Notes: generated by a model not told the origin, from the letters alone. A stretch of DNA of 64,000 nucleotides from Silene latifolia (GCF_048544455.1 NC_133536.1:37528652-37592651); one strand, 5' to 3'; counted from the stretch's first letter, positions 1-12,740 are shown. Numbers and translations: made by a program.

Positions 1-1467
1 ACTAGACTCGAATAATCATCATTATTTGATAATATTCAGCGTCGGGTTCGATTTGACAAACTTGACATGAATAGTTTTGAAAAATGATTATGGACTAATT
101 GTTTTAAGTCCATTTGAATGTAATTAGTCGATACTCGTCATCGTACCCGGGTTAAAATCCGGCATGGTATGTAGCACGAAGGATGATTTTGTGTTGGTGA
201 CTAACATGTTTGTTTGGAAATGTAAAGAAATGAAATAAAAGGCTTTAAAATACCTTCTAAATGTCATTAACCAAATATTATCACCGAAACACGGATTTAA
301 CCGTCATGGTATGAGGAACCAAGGGTGAAAAATGCTTTATGGTTAAAACATGTAAAATGAAACAAAAAAGTTTCGAAAATACTTGAAATTGTAAAAACCG
401 ATTACAAATATGAAAAATGGATTAAGGGAAATGACGAGAACAAACATGGTTGATTTCTGGTTTGAATACCCCATTTAGGCGCGGGCCAGTTGGCGACCTA
501 AGGCGGTTCTGCCTCAGACCAAAAATCAGTTTTGGCTCGTTTATTCCATGTTTTGGTTCATGTTATGCATGTTTTAGCATGTTAGAGTCATGAAACAAAT
601 GAAAACATAATGAAAGTGGATTTTTACACCCTCATACTTACATGTTTGGTTATGGCGAGTGACCGACGTAAGTGTAATAACTCGTTTGATCGGAAAAAAC
701 TCGGTTTAAAACCGTTTTGATAAGTAAAAGAGTGTTTTAAAAGTTTAGTGATGGTGTAGTGGTCAAAATGGTGGTCAAGTGGTTTAATGCATGATGACGG
801 TACCAAACAATGTGTAAGGCTCGTGTTTACGATCGGTAGGTCGTAAATACGCGTCGGATTGTGACTTAAGAAGTCGAGTCGAGAATTTTAAGGGAGAAAA
901 GAGGGGGGTGGACACTCGCGTAACTCTCAAATGGGTGGCATTTGAGGGGTATTTATAGGAGAATGAGTGGTTGTGTGAGTTTTGAGCGACGTGGCCACCT
1001 GGGATGCTCAAAGAGGCGCGAACCACGTCGCGGGTCTTCGAGCTGTGTTGTCGCTTTCACAACAAACGTAATCATGATTTGTTCTATCCTAGGTTTTGTA
1101 GTCACATGTTTGGTACTTGACCATTCATGAATCCGAGATAACTTAAGGTAGAAGGTTTGAAATGTTTGGTTTTTGTGGTTGACTCGGTTTGACTCGTTGT
1201 TGGAGTCGGGATTTGAATTTTTGAGTCGGTTTTTGGTCCGGTGCCGGTTTTGACTCTAGTTAGTGTCATTGCGACCCCGTCGCCGTGCATTAAACACTCC
1301 AGGTATTTTTGAAATGTTTTTAAATGTTTTATTTTCGAAATCGTTTTAAGTTTTCCGACGTAAAGTTGTACACAAACTGTCGATCAAACGCCGCGATTCC
1401 AAAACATGTTGTAGTCCGATAATCATCGGGTGTTTGTTGGAGTCTCGGCAGATATCGGGTATCTACA
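1..1467 (-). mobile_element. Tat-lineage Gypsy LTR, truncated by the window edge
   Basis: The right end reads GGTATCTACA, the same end as the Tat LTR at 33195. The last ~150 bases align by eye with that LTR, including the ATCATCGGGTG-like block and the CCAAAACATG block. A GGACACTCGCGT segment near 910 is also shared with the LTR near 32580. No polypurine tract or primer site follows 1467, so this looks like a solo LTR whose other end lies outside the window. The minus orientation is borrowed from the 30779-33195 copy. Short ORFs here have no recognisable domain. Confidence 0.55.
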
Positions 1468-1755
1468 ATGTGACACATGTTAATGTGTAAAAATTGAATG
1501 AAAAGAGTGACGTGTATAACGTGTTTCGAGAGTGATTATTATGTGTTAGTGTTTGTAAGGGGCATTAGCCCCATCCTTTGGCATTTTAATACTGCATATA
1601 TGTTGGGATTCACTAGTACTATAGTTAGGGTGTGATTAGTAATGGTTGTTAGTAGAGTAGTCGCTAGTATAAGAGTAGTACTTCTTAGTCGGAAGTTGCA
1701 AGCCGAAAGAAGTCATTTGGAGGAGTGCGAGTCAGCACTAGGCCGAGTGACAGAG

Positions 1756-1867
1756 CACTCGATCGAGTGGACCGGTCACTCGATCGAGTGGACCAATCCA
1801 GAGTTTGGAACATATCTGGAGTTGGGCACTCGACCGAGTGAAAGGACTTCGTACTCGACCGAGTGCC
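1756..1867. repeat. Cluster of ACTCGRYCGAGT palindromes
   Basis: Four copies of CTCGATCGAG or CTCGACCGAG lie within about 110 bases: two ATCGAT-centred copies about 23 bases apart, then two ACCGAG-type copies. The same palindrome family recurs in the LTRs and interior of the element at 6598-14119 and in the leaders of both Copia copies. Confidence 0.7.
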
Positions 1868-2219
1868 ATTTCCTGGGCTGTAAATTTCGCGAGATTTGTA
1901 TTATTTATGTTTGTCGTGAATATATAGAATTTATATTCATATCATATTTGTAAATGTGTATCATGATGAGTCGGTAAATTATATATTATGTGGTATCTTG
2001 TATTTATTGTTTTTGTCATGTATATTGGAAGACATGACGGTTTATGGTTGGTTACTACTTGTTGAGGAGACGTGAGACGGTTGGGAGACCGTCTCACGCT
2101 CGGGTCGCCTCTTGGAGCTTTCCACTCCAAGAGGGATGTGCACATTAATGACTTTAGTACGGAGGGACTTGTGTGGTTGAGGCATGACGTCTGGAAGGGG
2201 TTTCGGTTGGCTTCCAAAT

Positions 2220-2330
2220 CCGGTACGTCTGGGCGTGTCCCGGTACCTATTTGTGAGGTGAGGTGTTTGTCGTGGGCGTGTCCCGGGTACCTGTGGTTGT
2301 GGGTACGTCTAGGCGTGTCCCGGTACCGGC
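2220..2330. repeat. Direct repeats of a GGTACGTCTGGGCGTGTCC unit
   Basis: Three imperfect copies of a GC-rich unit (GGCGTGTCCCGGTACC core, itself carrying the GGTACC palindrome) occur at about 2221, 2272 and 2305 in an otherwise AT-rich LTR. Confidence 0.6.
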
Positions 2331-2772
2331 ATGGTGATTGTATAATCGTGTCTCATTCATATCATTGGCATGTTACATATTTATTTATCACATTGTGTCT
2401 TATGTTTAATTATTGAAACTGACGTGTTGTGTGTCCGTGTAATTGTCACCTATTTCCGGGGTGGCATGTGTCGATCCATATTATATTTCGGATCATATGG
2501 GGAGCAGGTTGAGTACAGGTTGATTTGGTGTCACACGGGAGACGGGACGCACTTTGGGCTTGGAATCGAGTACTTGGATAGTTGATAGATAACATAGATG
2601 GTAGTCAAGTTGTATAGTTAACTTTTATTTTATTCATTCTTTATTTTGTAAATCATTAAACTTGTTATTTATATAAAGAGTTTCTTAATTGTAATTTCGA
2701 TTTCATTGCATCGGGAAACCGAGATGATAACATCTCCCAATTATCTTGGTCGGGTAAGAAGGGGGTGTTACT

Positions 2773-3134
2773 CGGACTCGGATTGAGCGAGTTGCCCTTT
2801 GACTCGACATTCCTTGACTGGCTATTTTGTGTCGTTGGGAGGTACATACATTTCATGGAAATCGAAGAAGCAAAATACAGTCACTAAGTCGTTAGCGAAG
2901 GCGGAATATCGCGCGATGTCAACGCTGACAAGTGAGCTAATTTGGCTCAAAAGTTTTTTTTACTTGCACTTGGTATTGTTCATGACCGACCAATGAAAAT
3001 GTTTTGCGATATTGCAAAGACTCCTGTCTTCCATGATCGTACCAAGCATATTGAGATAGACTGTCATTTCATCCGCAAGCATTTATAAGGCAAGTTGGGC
3101 ATCAGATTGCCTAGTGCTCCAACTTGAACGGGAG
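2773..3134 (+). pseudogene. Ty1/Copia RNase H fragment
   Basis: The region around 2799-2996 translates to SLTGYFVSLGGTYISWKSKK followed by [18 protein letters not shown], the standard C-terminal RNase H of plant Copia polyproteins. A second frame downstream keeps [18 protein letters not shown]. Stops and at least one frameshift near 2960-3000 break the frame, and everything 5' of RNase H is missing. It ends at a CTTGAACGGGAG polypurine-like tract directly before the LTR at 3135, so this is the 3' stub of a Copia element. It cannot encode a working enzyme. Confidence 0.8.
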
Positions 3135-3698
3135 TGTGAGAATATATTTAGCATATCATATAATTCATAATATATTTTTTATAATGTAGTGTCCCAAAAT
3201 TGTAATATTGTATTTAGGAAACTATAGTTGGTAGTAGAGGTGATCATAGGCCGGGCCGGGCCAAGTTTGGGCCGGGGCTAAGCATTAAATTAAGCCCAAG
3301 TGTGCGGGTCGGGTCGGGCCGCGCTACAAGTGCGGGCCTATTTTGTCAGCCCAAACCCGGCCTATGCGGGCTTTCGGACCGATTCGGGCTAAATATTTTT
3401 TCTCTTGAAATAAGTTTAAAAATCTCATTATGAAGTTATATACTTTGTGTATTTGTTATCAAAATTTGCTTATAGAATTATGTGATTTTTTCGAGTATTA
3501 TCAATTAAGAAGTAGTAACCTAATGTAGCTTTTATGAACCTACTGCTTAAGGTGACTCATACAAACTAATAGCAAAATTTTTAGTAGTGTAATAATATAT
3601 TTTAGTGCGGTGCCCACCGTATGTTGTTGTAGTGTTGTAATTGATTTGATATTTGTTGCTCTTTAGGCTCAAAAACATTGACTTAGCACACCAATAAT

Positions 3699-4468
3699 CA
3701 GGGGCGAAGGCAGGATTTAATATATGGGGTAGCGAAAATTTTTGTAACATTTCTTCGATCTCTTAGGAAATACACAAATGAACGTATTTTTGTTAGAATA
3801 ATTGTATTTTTCAATTTCAGAAAATGAATTGTGTTCGCACTTATGCTTTGGGTTTTTTTTTATTGCGCCTGGACCCTAAGACCCTACTAGTTTAGCGCTT
3901 ATAGTGACCGACCGTTATATACGTGAACAATTCGCATACCATTAAGTGTTACTAACAAAGGTGACAACTTGTATAACCAAAAAATTTATACTTCGTACAT
4001 CATTTGTCTCAATCGACTGGGAGGGTTTTAAAATATCACTCACAAAATTAAACATGTAAATTAATGATTGAAACGGGGGAGTACCAATTAATAATTTGTG
4101 AAATAATATATTTGTATATAATAGATAGTACTCACACTAAGTATAAATTATTGGTAATAAAACAATATATAAAATCATGAAAACAAGAACGCAATTGCAA
4201 CAATATCCCTCAATAACCCAAAAAAAATGAAAAATTGCTTCCAAGGAGGGTCGAACTCGAGTGGTCATGAAGAAAGCCATAAAGCCACAAGCAGAAGACT
4301 ATACCACTGAACCACTTAGATGATGATGCTAAAATATCAGTCCTATTTAATTTTATACTTGTACTGCACTGGGGGTAGCGAGAGTCATCTTCTTACTTTT
4401 GTTTTTCTGGTTTTTCTGGGTTTGGGGTAGCAACCGCTACCCCTTGCTACTCACTAGCTTCGCCTCTA
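3699..4468. mobile_element. hAT-type MITE nested in the hAT element
   Basis: A 770 bp segment is flanked by a perfect 8-base duplication CCAATAAT (3691-3698 and 4469-4476). Ends are CAGGGGCGAAG on the left and, reverse-complemented, TAGAGGCGAAG on the right. There is no transposase. The 8-base duplication and YAGRG ends point to hAT. Confidence 0.75.
4248..4314 (-). other. tRNA-like box A/box B pair inside the MITE
   Basis: Read on the minus strand, TGGTTCAGTGGTAT (4314-4301) fits a Pol III A box and GAGTTCGACCC (4258-4248) fits a B box, about 45 bases apart as in a tRNA. The flanks do not form a convincing acceptor stem, so this is a tRNA-derived or tRNA-mimicking segment and not a functional tRNA gene. 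Confidence 0.35.
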
Positions 4469-4938
4469 CCAATAATGGTTAACAATTTATCGGCACTAGT
4501 GTGATACAAAATCATTAGCTCATTTTTTATCATATATAAATATTGGTAAAGGAAAATACTAAACCTTATCAAACTAATATATGTAAACAAGTGACTACGG
4601 CTGATTTACAATACAATAATTGATTGGTTAGTTATTTTACTAAATGCTTATTAACATTCGTAAATTTTGCATATGTTCGGGCCGGGCCGGACCAAAATTC
4701 GAGCCGTAAAGGCGGCCCAAACCCGGCCCTATTATATTGAATCGGCCCATGGGCTTCGGGCCGTGGGCTTTTTGAGCCTAAAATCGAGGCCTAAGCCCGG
4801 GGAAAAATCTGACTGGGCTAGGTCGGGCTAGCGGGCCCGTGCCATATGATCAGCTCTGGTTGTTAGGGTTTTGATATCCTCGGTATATATGTATGCCTCC
4901 AGCATCTGTATTATTCATTATTCATAAAATATAACACA

Positions 4939-5613
4939 AAACTTCTCCATCTCTTCTGTTTCGTTTATCAGAATCCCATTCCTTCCCCCTTATTTCTCTT
5001 TCCGGTTGACTTTCCCCGGTATGAACCAAACACCATAATGCTTAAAGACTTCCGCTGTAATTCATTTGAGTTTGGTTTAGGAATTATGTAAACCTTTTTT
5101 TTAAGTTAACATTTAACTATCAGTTGAGACAATGTTTAATTTTTTTTCACTGTCAAGGGTTACTCCGTAATGGTAATACACTCCATTATCTTTGATTCCC
5201 GTGTTTAGGTACTTGGATAATTGAGGGTGTTACAGGTACTTCCTTCCACATTTCCTAGATTGATAAATTAACAAAGATGTTCCACTTTCCCTGTTAGTGT
5301 ATCATTTGTGGTTCTTATAGTTTGTGACTCCATATTCTCTTTTTTTACTTTCATTTTCCTTCACATATTCTAATTACTCTTATTATCTACCTAAAAGCAA
5401 TATGTAGATGAAGTATCTTTTCGAATTGACCATTCTACTCGATCATAAAACTTAACAATCCAATATAAGAGCCATGACACCCCTTTGTCCACCTTTACTA
5501 TTTTTCATGGCATGGAAAGTTTATGATGCAACAATAATATATCATAGGTTAATCTTTGTGGAACAAATGCACTTTGGTTACAACATATAATGGTTGATAT
5601 AATTGATTTCAAC
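4939..5613. other. Intergenic DNA without recognised features
   Basis: AT-rich sequence between the Copia LTR and the next solo LTR. No ORF with a domain, no inverted repeat and no RNA gene was seen. Confidence 0.5.
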
Positions 5614-6597
5614 CTATTTGTAACACCCTTATTTACCTAGGAGCCTTTAACAAGACCTTTCAGAGAAAATATGAGGGTTACCATCTCGGTTGCCCGAGGT
5701 AGTATATATCAAATCAACCATAATAGTACAAATTAAATAACATTATTAATGACAATGCAGAAGTACTGATTACAAAATCCAAATATTAAATAGTCCAACA
5801 ACGGAAGTGTCAAAGTCTTACTATAACAATCACTAAGTGAGACTCGATAGCAACACGCGTCCTCCATATCCCAAAGCCATCCATAACAACATATGATCAC
5901 CTGTCAAGACTCACTGCTCACCATTTGCCGGAAATATCAAATCGATCATCACGGAAGTTTAAAAGAGATTAACACAACAAAGGCACACTGGTCATTCACT
6001 AATCAATATAAGTAAACATACTCACAACATTGGATAACAAACATCTCATTGCCAACACCACCAAAACCATCCCAACCCCATCAAATCCACATCTCGCGTT
6101 GCCTGCTACGATCACAAGTTACACCCATTCGCGGTGCCGGCTACAATCACATGTTATACCCGCATTCTCATCATCATGCTATGCCTTCTACAATCACAGG
6201 TTGCTTTCGCCTTTTCGCGGTGCCTACTACGTTCACAGGTTCTCGCAACCCTAACCATTGATGTGCACATCCCCTTGTGGGTGGGAGAGCCACAAGTGAC
6301 GATCCCAGGTGGAGTCAATCTCCGATTGACTCCTCAATCATCAATCAACCACAATTCGTATTATCAATAATCAACATTAAATACAATATCATCATTAACG
6401 ATCCATCATAGCAATATCAAGTAAGAATACATGTACACCAATAAGTAAGTAAGGAAACCCTACCTTTAGTGAAACTCGATCGAACAACGCAACAATCAGA
6501 AACGGACCTCTACGAACTCATCACCTACAAAACTTAATTGTATACAATCACTATTGATGCTATAAAATTACTCAATACACTAATCTCCCAAAATACC

Positions 6598-7939
6598 TGT
6601 AACACCCAGGATTTGTAGGAGCGTTGTTGACTGACCATGTTGACTAAACAGACCTTAGGAATGATTGGTGAGAGATCAGACTGGTGATAGGAGACATTTT
6701 GATTAGTTACTCGACCTAGCGGAGGCCACTCGGCCGAGTATCACCAATACTTGACCGAGTGGAGTCTACTCGGCCGAGTGTTCTTATACTCGACCGAGTA
6801 TGACGGCTGTCGACGCGTTATTATAAATGCGAGTTCGCGAGATTCATTTCTATTTTTCTCATTTCCTCGACAGTTTCTCTTTCTCTAACCCTAGACCATC
6901 ACCCTACTCAATCACTCCATAGCCTCATACCTCTAAGGAGTTAGCCTAACCCCTACCATGGGAACGTCGGGACTCGCGGAGCAAGGAGATCGTGAATGGT
7001 GGTTGTCTATGTCGTCACCAATGGGCAAGGTTAGGTAAGTTGCTGCCTTGTGTCCTTTTTGTGTGATTATTTGAGTATAGTTGTGTAATAGGATATGGTT
7101 ACCATTGTTAGGGTGCTTAATGGAGTTGTGCGGGGCTATAGATGGCAGTCTTTCATGCTTTGTTATGAGGTAGGGTCTCCCTACTCAGTCTACTGTTAAT
7201 TGAATTGAATTTTATGATTGTATTGTGAATCATGACTATCCGCTGATCATCGGAGAATAGTGGTTGTGGTAATGTTGACGTTGTCGTGTGACAGCTGCGG
7301 TGTTGTGATTGAGATTGTGGTGGAGTCACTTGCGGGAGTGGCTCCACACCCTAGTTCGCCCTCCGTGGAACCCGCCACCGGAGGGGATGTGCACATTAAG
7401 GGACAGGGACTGTTAGTCGCTCGTTGAGGAGCTGGACTAGGTGGGGATAGGCTGCGGTCACCCACTGGCGGCGAGGATTACCTGTTGCGATGGGTAATCT
7501 GGCAGGGCTACGCACTTCGTGTGTAGTCGGTGTGTGTACGAGGTGGTGAGTTGGGATAGTGATTGATCAGCTATTTACTTTATTGTCTTATCTTTTATTT
7601 GATTGGTCAGTACTGACCCCGTGTTGTTTTGTGGTATCTGCGGTGATCCATTCGGGGATGGTGAGCAGTTGGCTTAGCAGGTATTGTTGATTACCGCTGC
7701 TGGGATTGGAGGGATCGAGTCATCACGCTACTGGTCTAGAGATGTAGAATCACAAGTGTTGTAATTGAACTGTGTTCTAGGGAGCTTGAATAGATTGGTA
7801 TTGTAACAGATTCTCTAATGATATAATATTGTCCTTGTATTGTCTAATTTGATCTACCTCCTCGGGAAACCGAGATGGTGACACCGTCATATACTGGAAT
7901 GGTCCTTGGTAAGGCGTTCTGGTGTACGGGGGTGTTACA
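6598..7939 (+). repeat. 5' LTR
   Basis: TGTAACACCC...GGTGTTACA. It contains five CTCGRYCGAG palindromes (6713-6800), followed by a short CT-rich leader-like stretch (6840-6900), and a CTCGGGAAACCGAG hairpin at 7861-7874. The palindromes sit ~60-150 bases upstream of the probable transcription start region. Confidence 0.9.
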
Positions 7940-7942
7940 AAG

Positions 7943-7954
7943 TGGTATCAGAGC
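7943..7954 (+). other. Primer-binding site, initiator tRNA-Met
   Basis: TGGTATCAGAGC lies three bases after the 5' LTR and is complementary to the 3' end of plant initiator tRNA-Met. Confidence 0.9.
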
Positions 7955-8647
7955 CGACGATTTTGGAACCTAAACTAACGAAATTAAAGAACATAGGGTG
8001 TCAATTAAAATGAACCTGGTGTATGTACGGTGGGAGCCCCAGCCGATGCTAGATTTTGGGTGAGTAGGCGCCCTCATTTCAAAATCATGGCCCCATCGGA
8101 CTTAAGCCAGACACGGGAAAAGGGTAGCTAGTGTGAGTCGGGGGTTGCTAAGTGTTGCGTGTTGTGTGCATCCATTGTGTGTGTATCTATTACTAGTGTG
8201 ATATGTGTTAGTTAAATGTGTAGAAAAGTGGAAGTGAATATGGAATTATTGCAATGTGTGATCTATGACAACTTAATCAATTTGTTTCGTTTGGGACGTG
8301 TTAGGTGTGGAATTATTGTTTTACAAATGTGAATAAGGTGTATGTTTGGTGATTAGCAGAAGTGGAAATGATGTGATATAGAACTAAACCTGGTAATTAT
8401 CGTAATTAGATTGTGACATGTGCCTTATGGGTACAGTAAAATAGTTTCTTGGTATAGTGAGGGATAAAGTGAAAGTAATGACTGTTTGGAGATGAATGTG
8501 CAAATATACGTGTTGTTGTGTGTTTACGTAGTAGGAATCAGCTTTAATTGTGACGAGCCGGAATCCCGGAACTCCGAACGATGTTATTTGGTTTTGCAGG
8601 AACAGTGAAAAGTTACTTATTTCGAAAATTAGATTGAGTAGATGCGA

Positions 8648-8856
8648 GTACTCGACCGAGTGGACCAAACTCGGCCGAGTGTCAGGTTACATAACCAAGT
8701 GCCATTTTGTTAGAATAATAATCTATTCTGGTCCTCAAAACTCGACCGAGTAAGAATGGTACTCGACCGAGTATTGCACACTCGGCCGAGTATCGTAAGC
8801 ACTCGATCGAGTAGTGAACACTCGGCCGAGTATTCCCAACACTCGACCGAGTGTTG
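8648..8856. repeat. Array of eight ACTCGRYCGAGT palindromes
   Basis: Eight copies with centres ACC, GCC or ATC occur in 210 bases, spaced roughly 18-30 bases apart (one longer gap near 8700). They lie between the primer site and the gag ORF in the untranslated leader. A CT-rich stretch and a possible intron (GTAAGATTT at about 9029 to TTGCAG at about 9442) follow before the gag start. Confidence 0.8.
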
Positions 8857-9442
8857 CTGTAGCAGGCCAATTGCGGGTTATACAAAAACCCTAAATTCGT
8901 GCCTTTCTTTCTTATTTCCGCCTCCCATCTTCATCTTTTCTTCTCTCTAAAACTCCATACTCCTCTTCTTTCAAGTTTTTGGGTGAAATCTTGGTGCCAC
9001 ACTTGTCCTTAGTTGCCAAAATCAGTGTAAGGTAAGATTTAAACTCAAAATTCCTTATTGTTTTCAAAGACTTTGTGTATCAACATGCTATATTTCGATT
9101 TCTTGTTAAAAACAATCTGAATCTTGTCCTAAACTATTTGATTTTCGAATGTGAACACATATAGAACTTGGGTACATCTTTGGCTGATTGATTTCATGAT
9201 GTAAAATTCACTTTCTGAATTCTAGGGTTAGCAAAACGAAATTCTTCTTATTGTTGATGAATATTTCCTGATTTGAAGCAATTTGAAAACTTAAAACTAG
9301 GTGAATTGTAAAATACATGGTGATTTCTGATAGTTTATCTTCCAAAGCTTATTCCAAAATCGATATACAAGTAGAACAGTCCGTCTTTTGTGTTAAGAAC
9401 TTTCAAGTGTCAATCCTTTGTTAAAAATGTTTTTCTTGCAGT

Positions 9443-11024
9443 ATGGTGAAAACTAGAGGTTTACCCAACAAGAGACCTCGCGCGGAGGTCCAACTCGAGG
9501 TTGGGCAAGGTAGCAGTGGACCGGTTGTACCGCCGGTGGTGGCTCATCCATCAGTAATTTTCGCTAACTTTGATCATCGTAAGGCTTTCGTGGCTCTTAT
9601 GCATCGTCCTTTTCGCCCCACCCGTTGTGTCAACCCTAGTATTCTTGAGACTCTGGGGATTAAGAAAGACATAGTTCACATTTTCAAAATTTTGGGCATG
9701 GAGGGGTTGTATCACTTGAGAAAGAAATCATACCCTCACTTGACCCTAGAGTTTTTGAGTTCTTTTGTGTATGATAAGAAGGGAAAGACCGTCTCTTTTC
9801 GTCTCATGAATAAGGATCATGAGCTTACCATGGATGAGTTGGTGATCATTTAGGTTTAGAGGTGAGGAGGATGACTACCTTAGTGACGTGGCCAAGAACA
9901 AGTGGCGCACCTCGGTACCTACCTTATTTGGTACCGGAGACCCGCCCCTACCGTCGGTGCCATGTTGATTAATGATATTCAAAGACGTTTCCCTTCGTAT
10001 GTTTCTAAGGATGTTGACACATGTCTGCTTTACTCGAGAGAGGACGTGAGTAAGCTCAACTCTCACGAGGTCATGCTTCTTGTGTCCTACCTTAACCTCC
10101 ACCGCGGGAAACCGTTTTACTACAAAGTGCCCCCGGTATAGTGTGCTCTAGTCCGGAGCGCATGGCACGATCCGAGACCCGATTTATTGCTTGCGGGGCC
10201 ATAGTGACCCGCCTAGCTCAGCGTCTGGCCGACTTTGAGGCCCCACCTCCTGAGGGGAATGAGTATGTTGAGGTTGTACCTACCATGGACGCCCAGTATT
10301 GGCGTCAGAACCGATGGTTGAGGAAGATGGATGATGGGTCGTATGCTTGGAGGGTGAGAGGGACTATGTGGATGGTGCTTCCTGACCACTCATCTCCCCG
10401 TTGTTGATCATTTGGCCGAGTGGGAGCCTTGTGGCATCCCTAGACACCGAGCCCCAAGATTACCCGATTGACCCGCGGATCCTTCCGGACTTACCCGAGC
10501 CTGGCCACCGTGCCTCGAGGGGCAGCGAGGCACCTCCCCCACCTAGGGAGCGTCGTGGAGTTAGGCAGCCTAGGGGAGACCCAGTTGTGTCTGAGCCCTC
10601 TTACTCTGTCCCTGACTCTTACCCTTACCACCCCTACCAGTTCTCGCCGTACCCTACGGTGCATGACCCTAGGATGCAGCCTCATGAACTGGCTGAGCGG
10701 ATCTCTTCTACTTTGGTGCTCCGCAACCTTCACGAGATGACCCTTAGTCAGGGCATCGGGACTGATTTGGCACAGCCTGTTTGGTGGAGAGGACCAGGAG
10801 TGGATACGGGAGTGTTCCACAGTTATGGGGTGGACCCGAGTTTCTGGAGACCTCCAGAGGAGACCGAGTTTGGCTACCTCGCGGGACCGTGGGGAGCCAA
10901 CTCCGGCAGTCAGCTGGGAGGGGACTACTCAGCAGCAGCAGGTTTTCCAGGTGCAGGGAGTTCAGGTGCAGGTACCTCTGGCGCAGGTGGCGGTGATGAC
11001 ATGGAGGAAGGTCCTCATTGCTGA
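9443..11024 (+). pseudogene. Athila-type ORF1/gag, frameshifted
   Basis: The start ATG at 9443 follows a TTCTTGCAG acceptor-like site, and the N-terminus is MVKTRGLPNKRPR (basic). The part up to 9853 contains FRLMNKDHELTMDEL, a block typical of the Athila ORF1/gag family. The frame is then lost near 9845 and resumes as RFRGEEDDYLSD and INDIQRRFPSYVSKDVDTC (to 10141). It shifts again near 10140 and near 10400, and ends in a proline- and glycine-rich tail (10401-11024). At least three frame breaks occur over what would be about 520 residues. There is no zinc knuckle, protease or pol. Function would be capsid formation and RNA packaging. Family assignment rests on motif recognition only. Confidence 0.65.
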
Positions 11025-11327
11025 TCTTGGATGTTACTCTTATTTAGTTGATTTCTTGGATGTTAGATTTATTTAGTGGTGATGGATTTGTTTTGTGGTG
11101 TCGGATTTATTATCTCTTCTTTAGATGTTGCTTTCGGTATTTGGTATTTTTCGTCGGATGACTGTATCTGGCCATAAGGCCGTTAGTTAGCTAATTATCG
11201 TAGGCAGATGTGTGAAATGTCGACTCTGGTTGGGATTTGTTATGTTTGTTACTGCTGCGGAAAGTATTGTGCAGGTTAATTGTGAATACTCTATGTTAAA
11301 TCGTTAAAACGCCCTCTGGATATAAAA

Positions 11328-11442
11328 ACTCGGCCGAGTATACGCCGTACTCGACCGAGTAGAGCTCACTCGGCCGAGTAAACAAATTCACTCGACCGAG
11401 TATTGCTCACTCGACCGAGTAGCCCTCATACTCGGCCGAATG
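11328..11442. repeat. Second array of six ACTCGRYCGAGT palindromes
   Basis: Six copies (one with CCGAATG instead of CCGAGTG), mostly spaced 17-22 bases apart. It is the downstream counterpart of the 8648-8856 array. Confidence 0.8.
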
Positions 11443-11930
11443 TTGAGGTAACAGAAGGCACAGGTGAAGTTTATATGATAACTGTAGAGAGGAGTGGTCC
11501 ATGTCTTATCACGTTATTTTTTTATACCATAATAATCCACATAGGTGAATGATAGTTATACCATGGATACGTGATTGAGAATGTTTTGTGTTACGACGTT
11601 GCTTGGATTGTCAGGAACTTAAGTGGTTTCAGGGAGGAAGACTCGAACCATTGAAATTATGTGAAAGGTAACACCTTACGCAACCAGCGTAGTGGTTGTA
11701 ATAAGTTTTATATGGAGATATGTTTAGTTACAGTGATAATTACCTTAACGACTTTCGCGTCACACTGCCATTTCTCATTAATTATACGGACCGTGTCATA
11801 CATTATTGGGTTGCTGTAATGTTTTGGTCCTTATGAGTCACGAGTATGTAGTGTCATAATCTGGGGTATGCTACAAGGGTCTATGAGTAATGTCACCGTC
11901 ATGGGGTGCGCGTTAGCTTTAGTTAATAGT

Positions 11931-11967
11931 GAACTTCGGGGACGAAGTTCCTTTAAGAGGGGAAGAG
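11931..11967 (+). other. Hairpin plus pseudo-polypurine tract
   Basis: GAACTTCGGGGACGAAGTTC is a perfect 8-bp stem with a GGGA loop (11931-11950), followed by CTTTAAGAGGGGAAGAG. The same module stands directly before the 3' LTR at 12741-12777, so this is an extra copy 810 bases upstream with a degraded purine tract. Confidence 0.6.
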
Positions 11968-12740
11968 TAATGTCGCAGAATTAAGTATTTAACTATGTAA
12001 GATGTGTGTTTAGTTATACCTAGATTTTGGAATCACATGTATGTAGTTAACATTCGAAATTTATGTTCATGTTTCCTTGAAGCGATAGCTTATGTCGATG
12101 TTTCCTTGAAGCGATAGCTATGTGGTATTCGAGTAATATAAAGATTATACTATACACGGGGGTCTCAACTCAAGTGTTATGACAAGTATTTTATTTATGA
12201 AAAATGTATCTTAATTATGTATAAGTAGTTAATTTTATGAAATATTTAGAATCATATGTATGCTAGGTATGCTCACATTCGGGATTACTGGTTTACAATT
12301 ATGTTTTCTTTAAGCTGCATCTATGTTGTATTCAATTAATATGAAAAGTTTGATGGCGCAAGGGTATCAAGTAATATGAAGATTCGATTCAATTGATGAT
12401 AAATGATATACGTGTTCGGAATGTGGTCATGGTGTATTTATGTGCTTCGCAATGGTGTATCGCCTTGCATTCGTGTATTTAATATATACGTATGGAACGT
12501 GGTAGTACAAGTGTGCATGGGTTTTCTTACATTGTGTAAAGTGTTGCAATTGCATATTTGTGTAGGTATAGGATGAATACTGTTGTGTGAATAGGTTAAT
12601 GTTTGCGAAGGTAGCTGTGTTAGGTGATTGTTGTGGAGTAAGATGGCTAATGGTAATGTATGGATAGTGTGAATTTGTGTACCTTTGTGAAGGTGGTTAA
12701 GGTCATGGTACGTATTCTTGCGGGGAGTGTTGTGCGGGCT

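Larger units (their letters stand above)
1468..2772 (+). mobile_element. Degenerate Gypsy LTR fragment ending in GGGTGTTAC
   Basis: The 3' part resembles the end of the LTRs at 6598 and 12778: a GGGATGTGCACATTAA block (2130-2147), the TCGGGAAACCGA hairpin (2711-2722) and a GGGGGTGTTAC end at 2772. The 5' limit is not clear; no TGTAAC start is visible after 1467. It also holds a palindrome cluster and a short GC-rich direct repeat. The ORFs at 1642-1953 and 2072-2416 have no domain and run through these repeats, so they are not called as genes. Confidence 0.45.
3235..4858. mobile_element. Non-autonomous hAT-type transposon
   Basis: The termini are inverted: the left end TAGAGGTGATCATAGG pairs with the right end reading, on the other strand, CAGAGCTGATCATATGG. 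Flanking 8-base duplications are GTTGGTAG (3227-3234) and GTTGTTAG (4859-4866), one mismatch apart. Both subterminal regions are rich in GGGCCGGGCC, as in many plant hAT elements. There is no transposase ORF. Another hAT-like element sits inside it at 3699-4468. Confidence 0.75.
3135..4938 (+). mobile_element. Copia 3' LTR (~175 bp) split by a hAT element
   Basis: The LTR begins TGTGAGAATATATTTAG right after a purine-rich tract and ends ATAACACA. It is continuous once the 3235-4858 insertion and one copy of its target duplication are removed. A TATA-like stretch and a T-rich segment suit a short Copia LTR. The matching 5' LTR is not in the window. Confidence 0.6.

Noticed and set aside
4248-4314. 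Possible functional tRNA gene
   Set aside because: A and B boxes fit, but no acceptor stem or sensible anticodon arm could be drawn.
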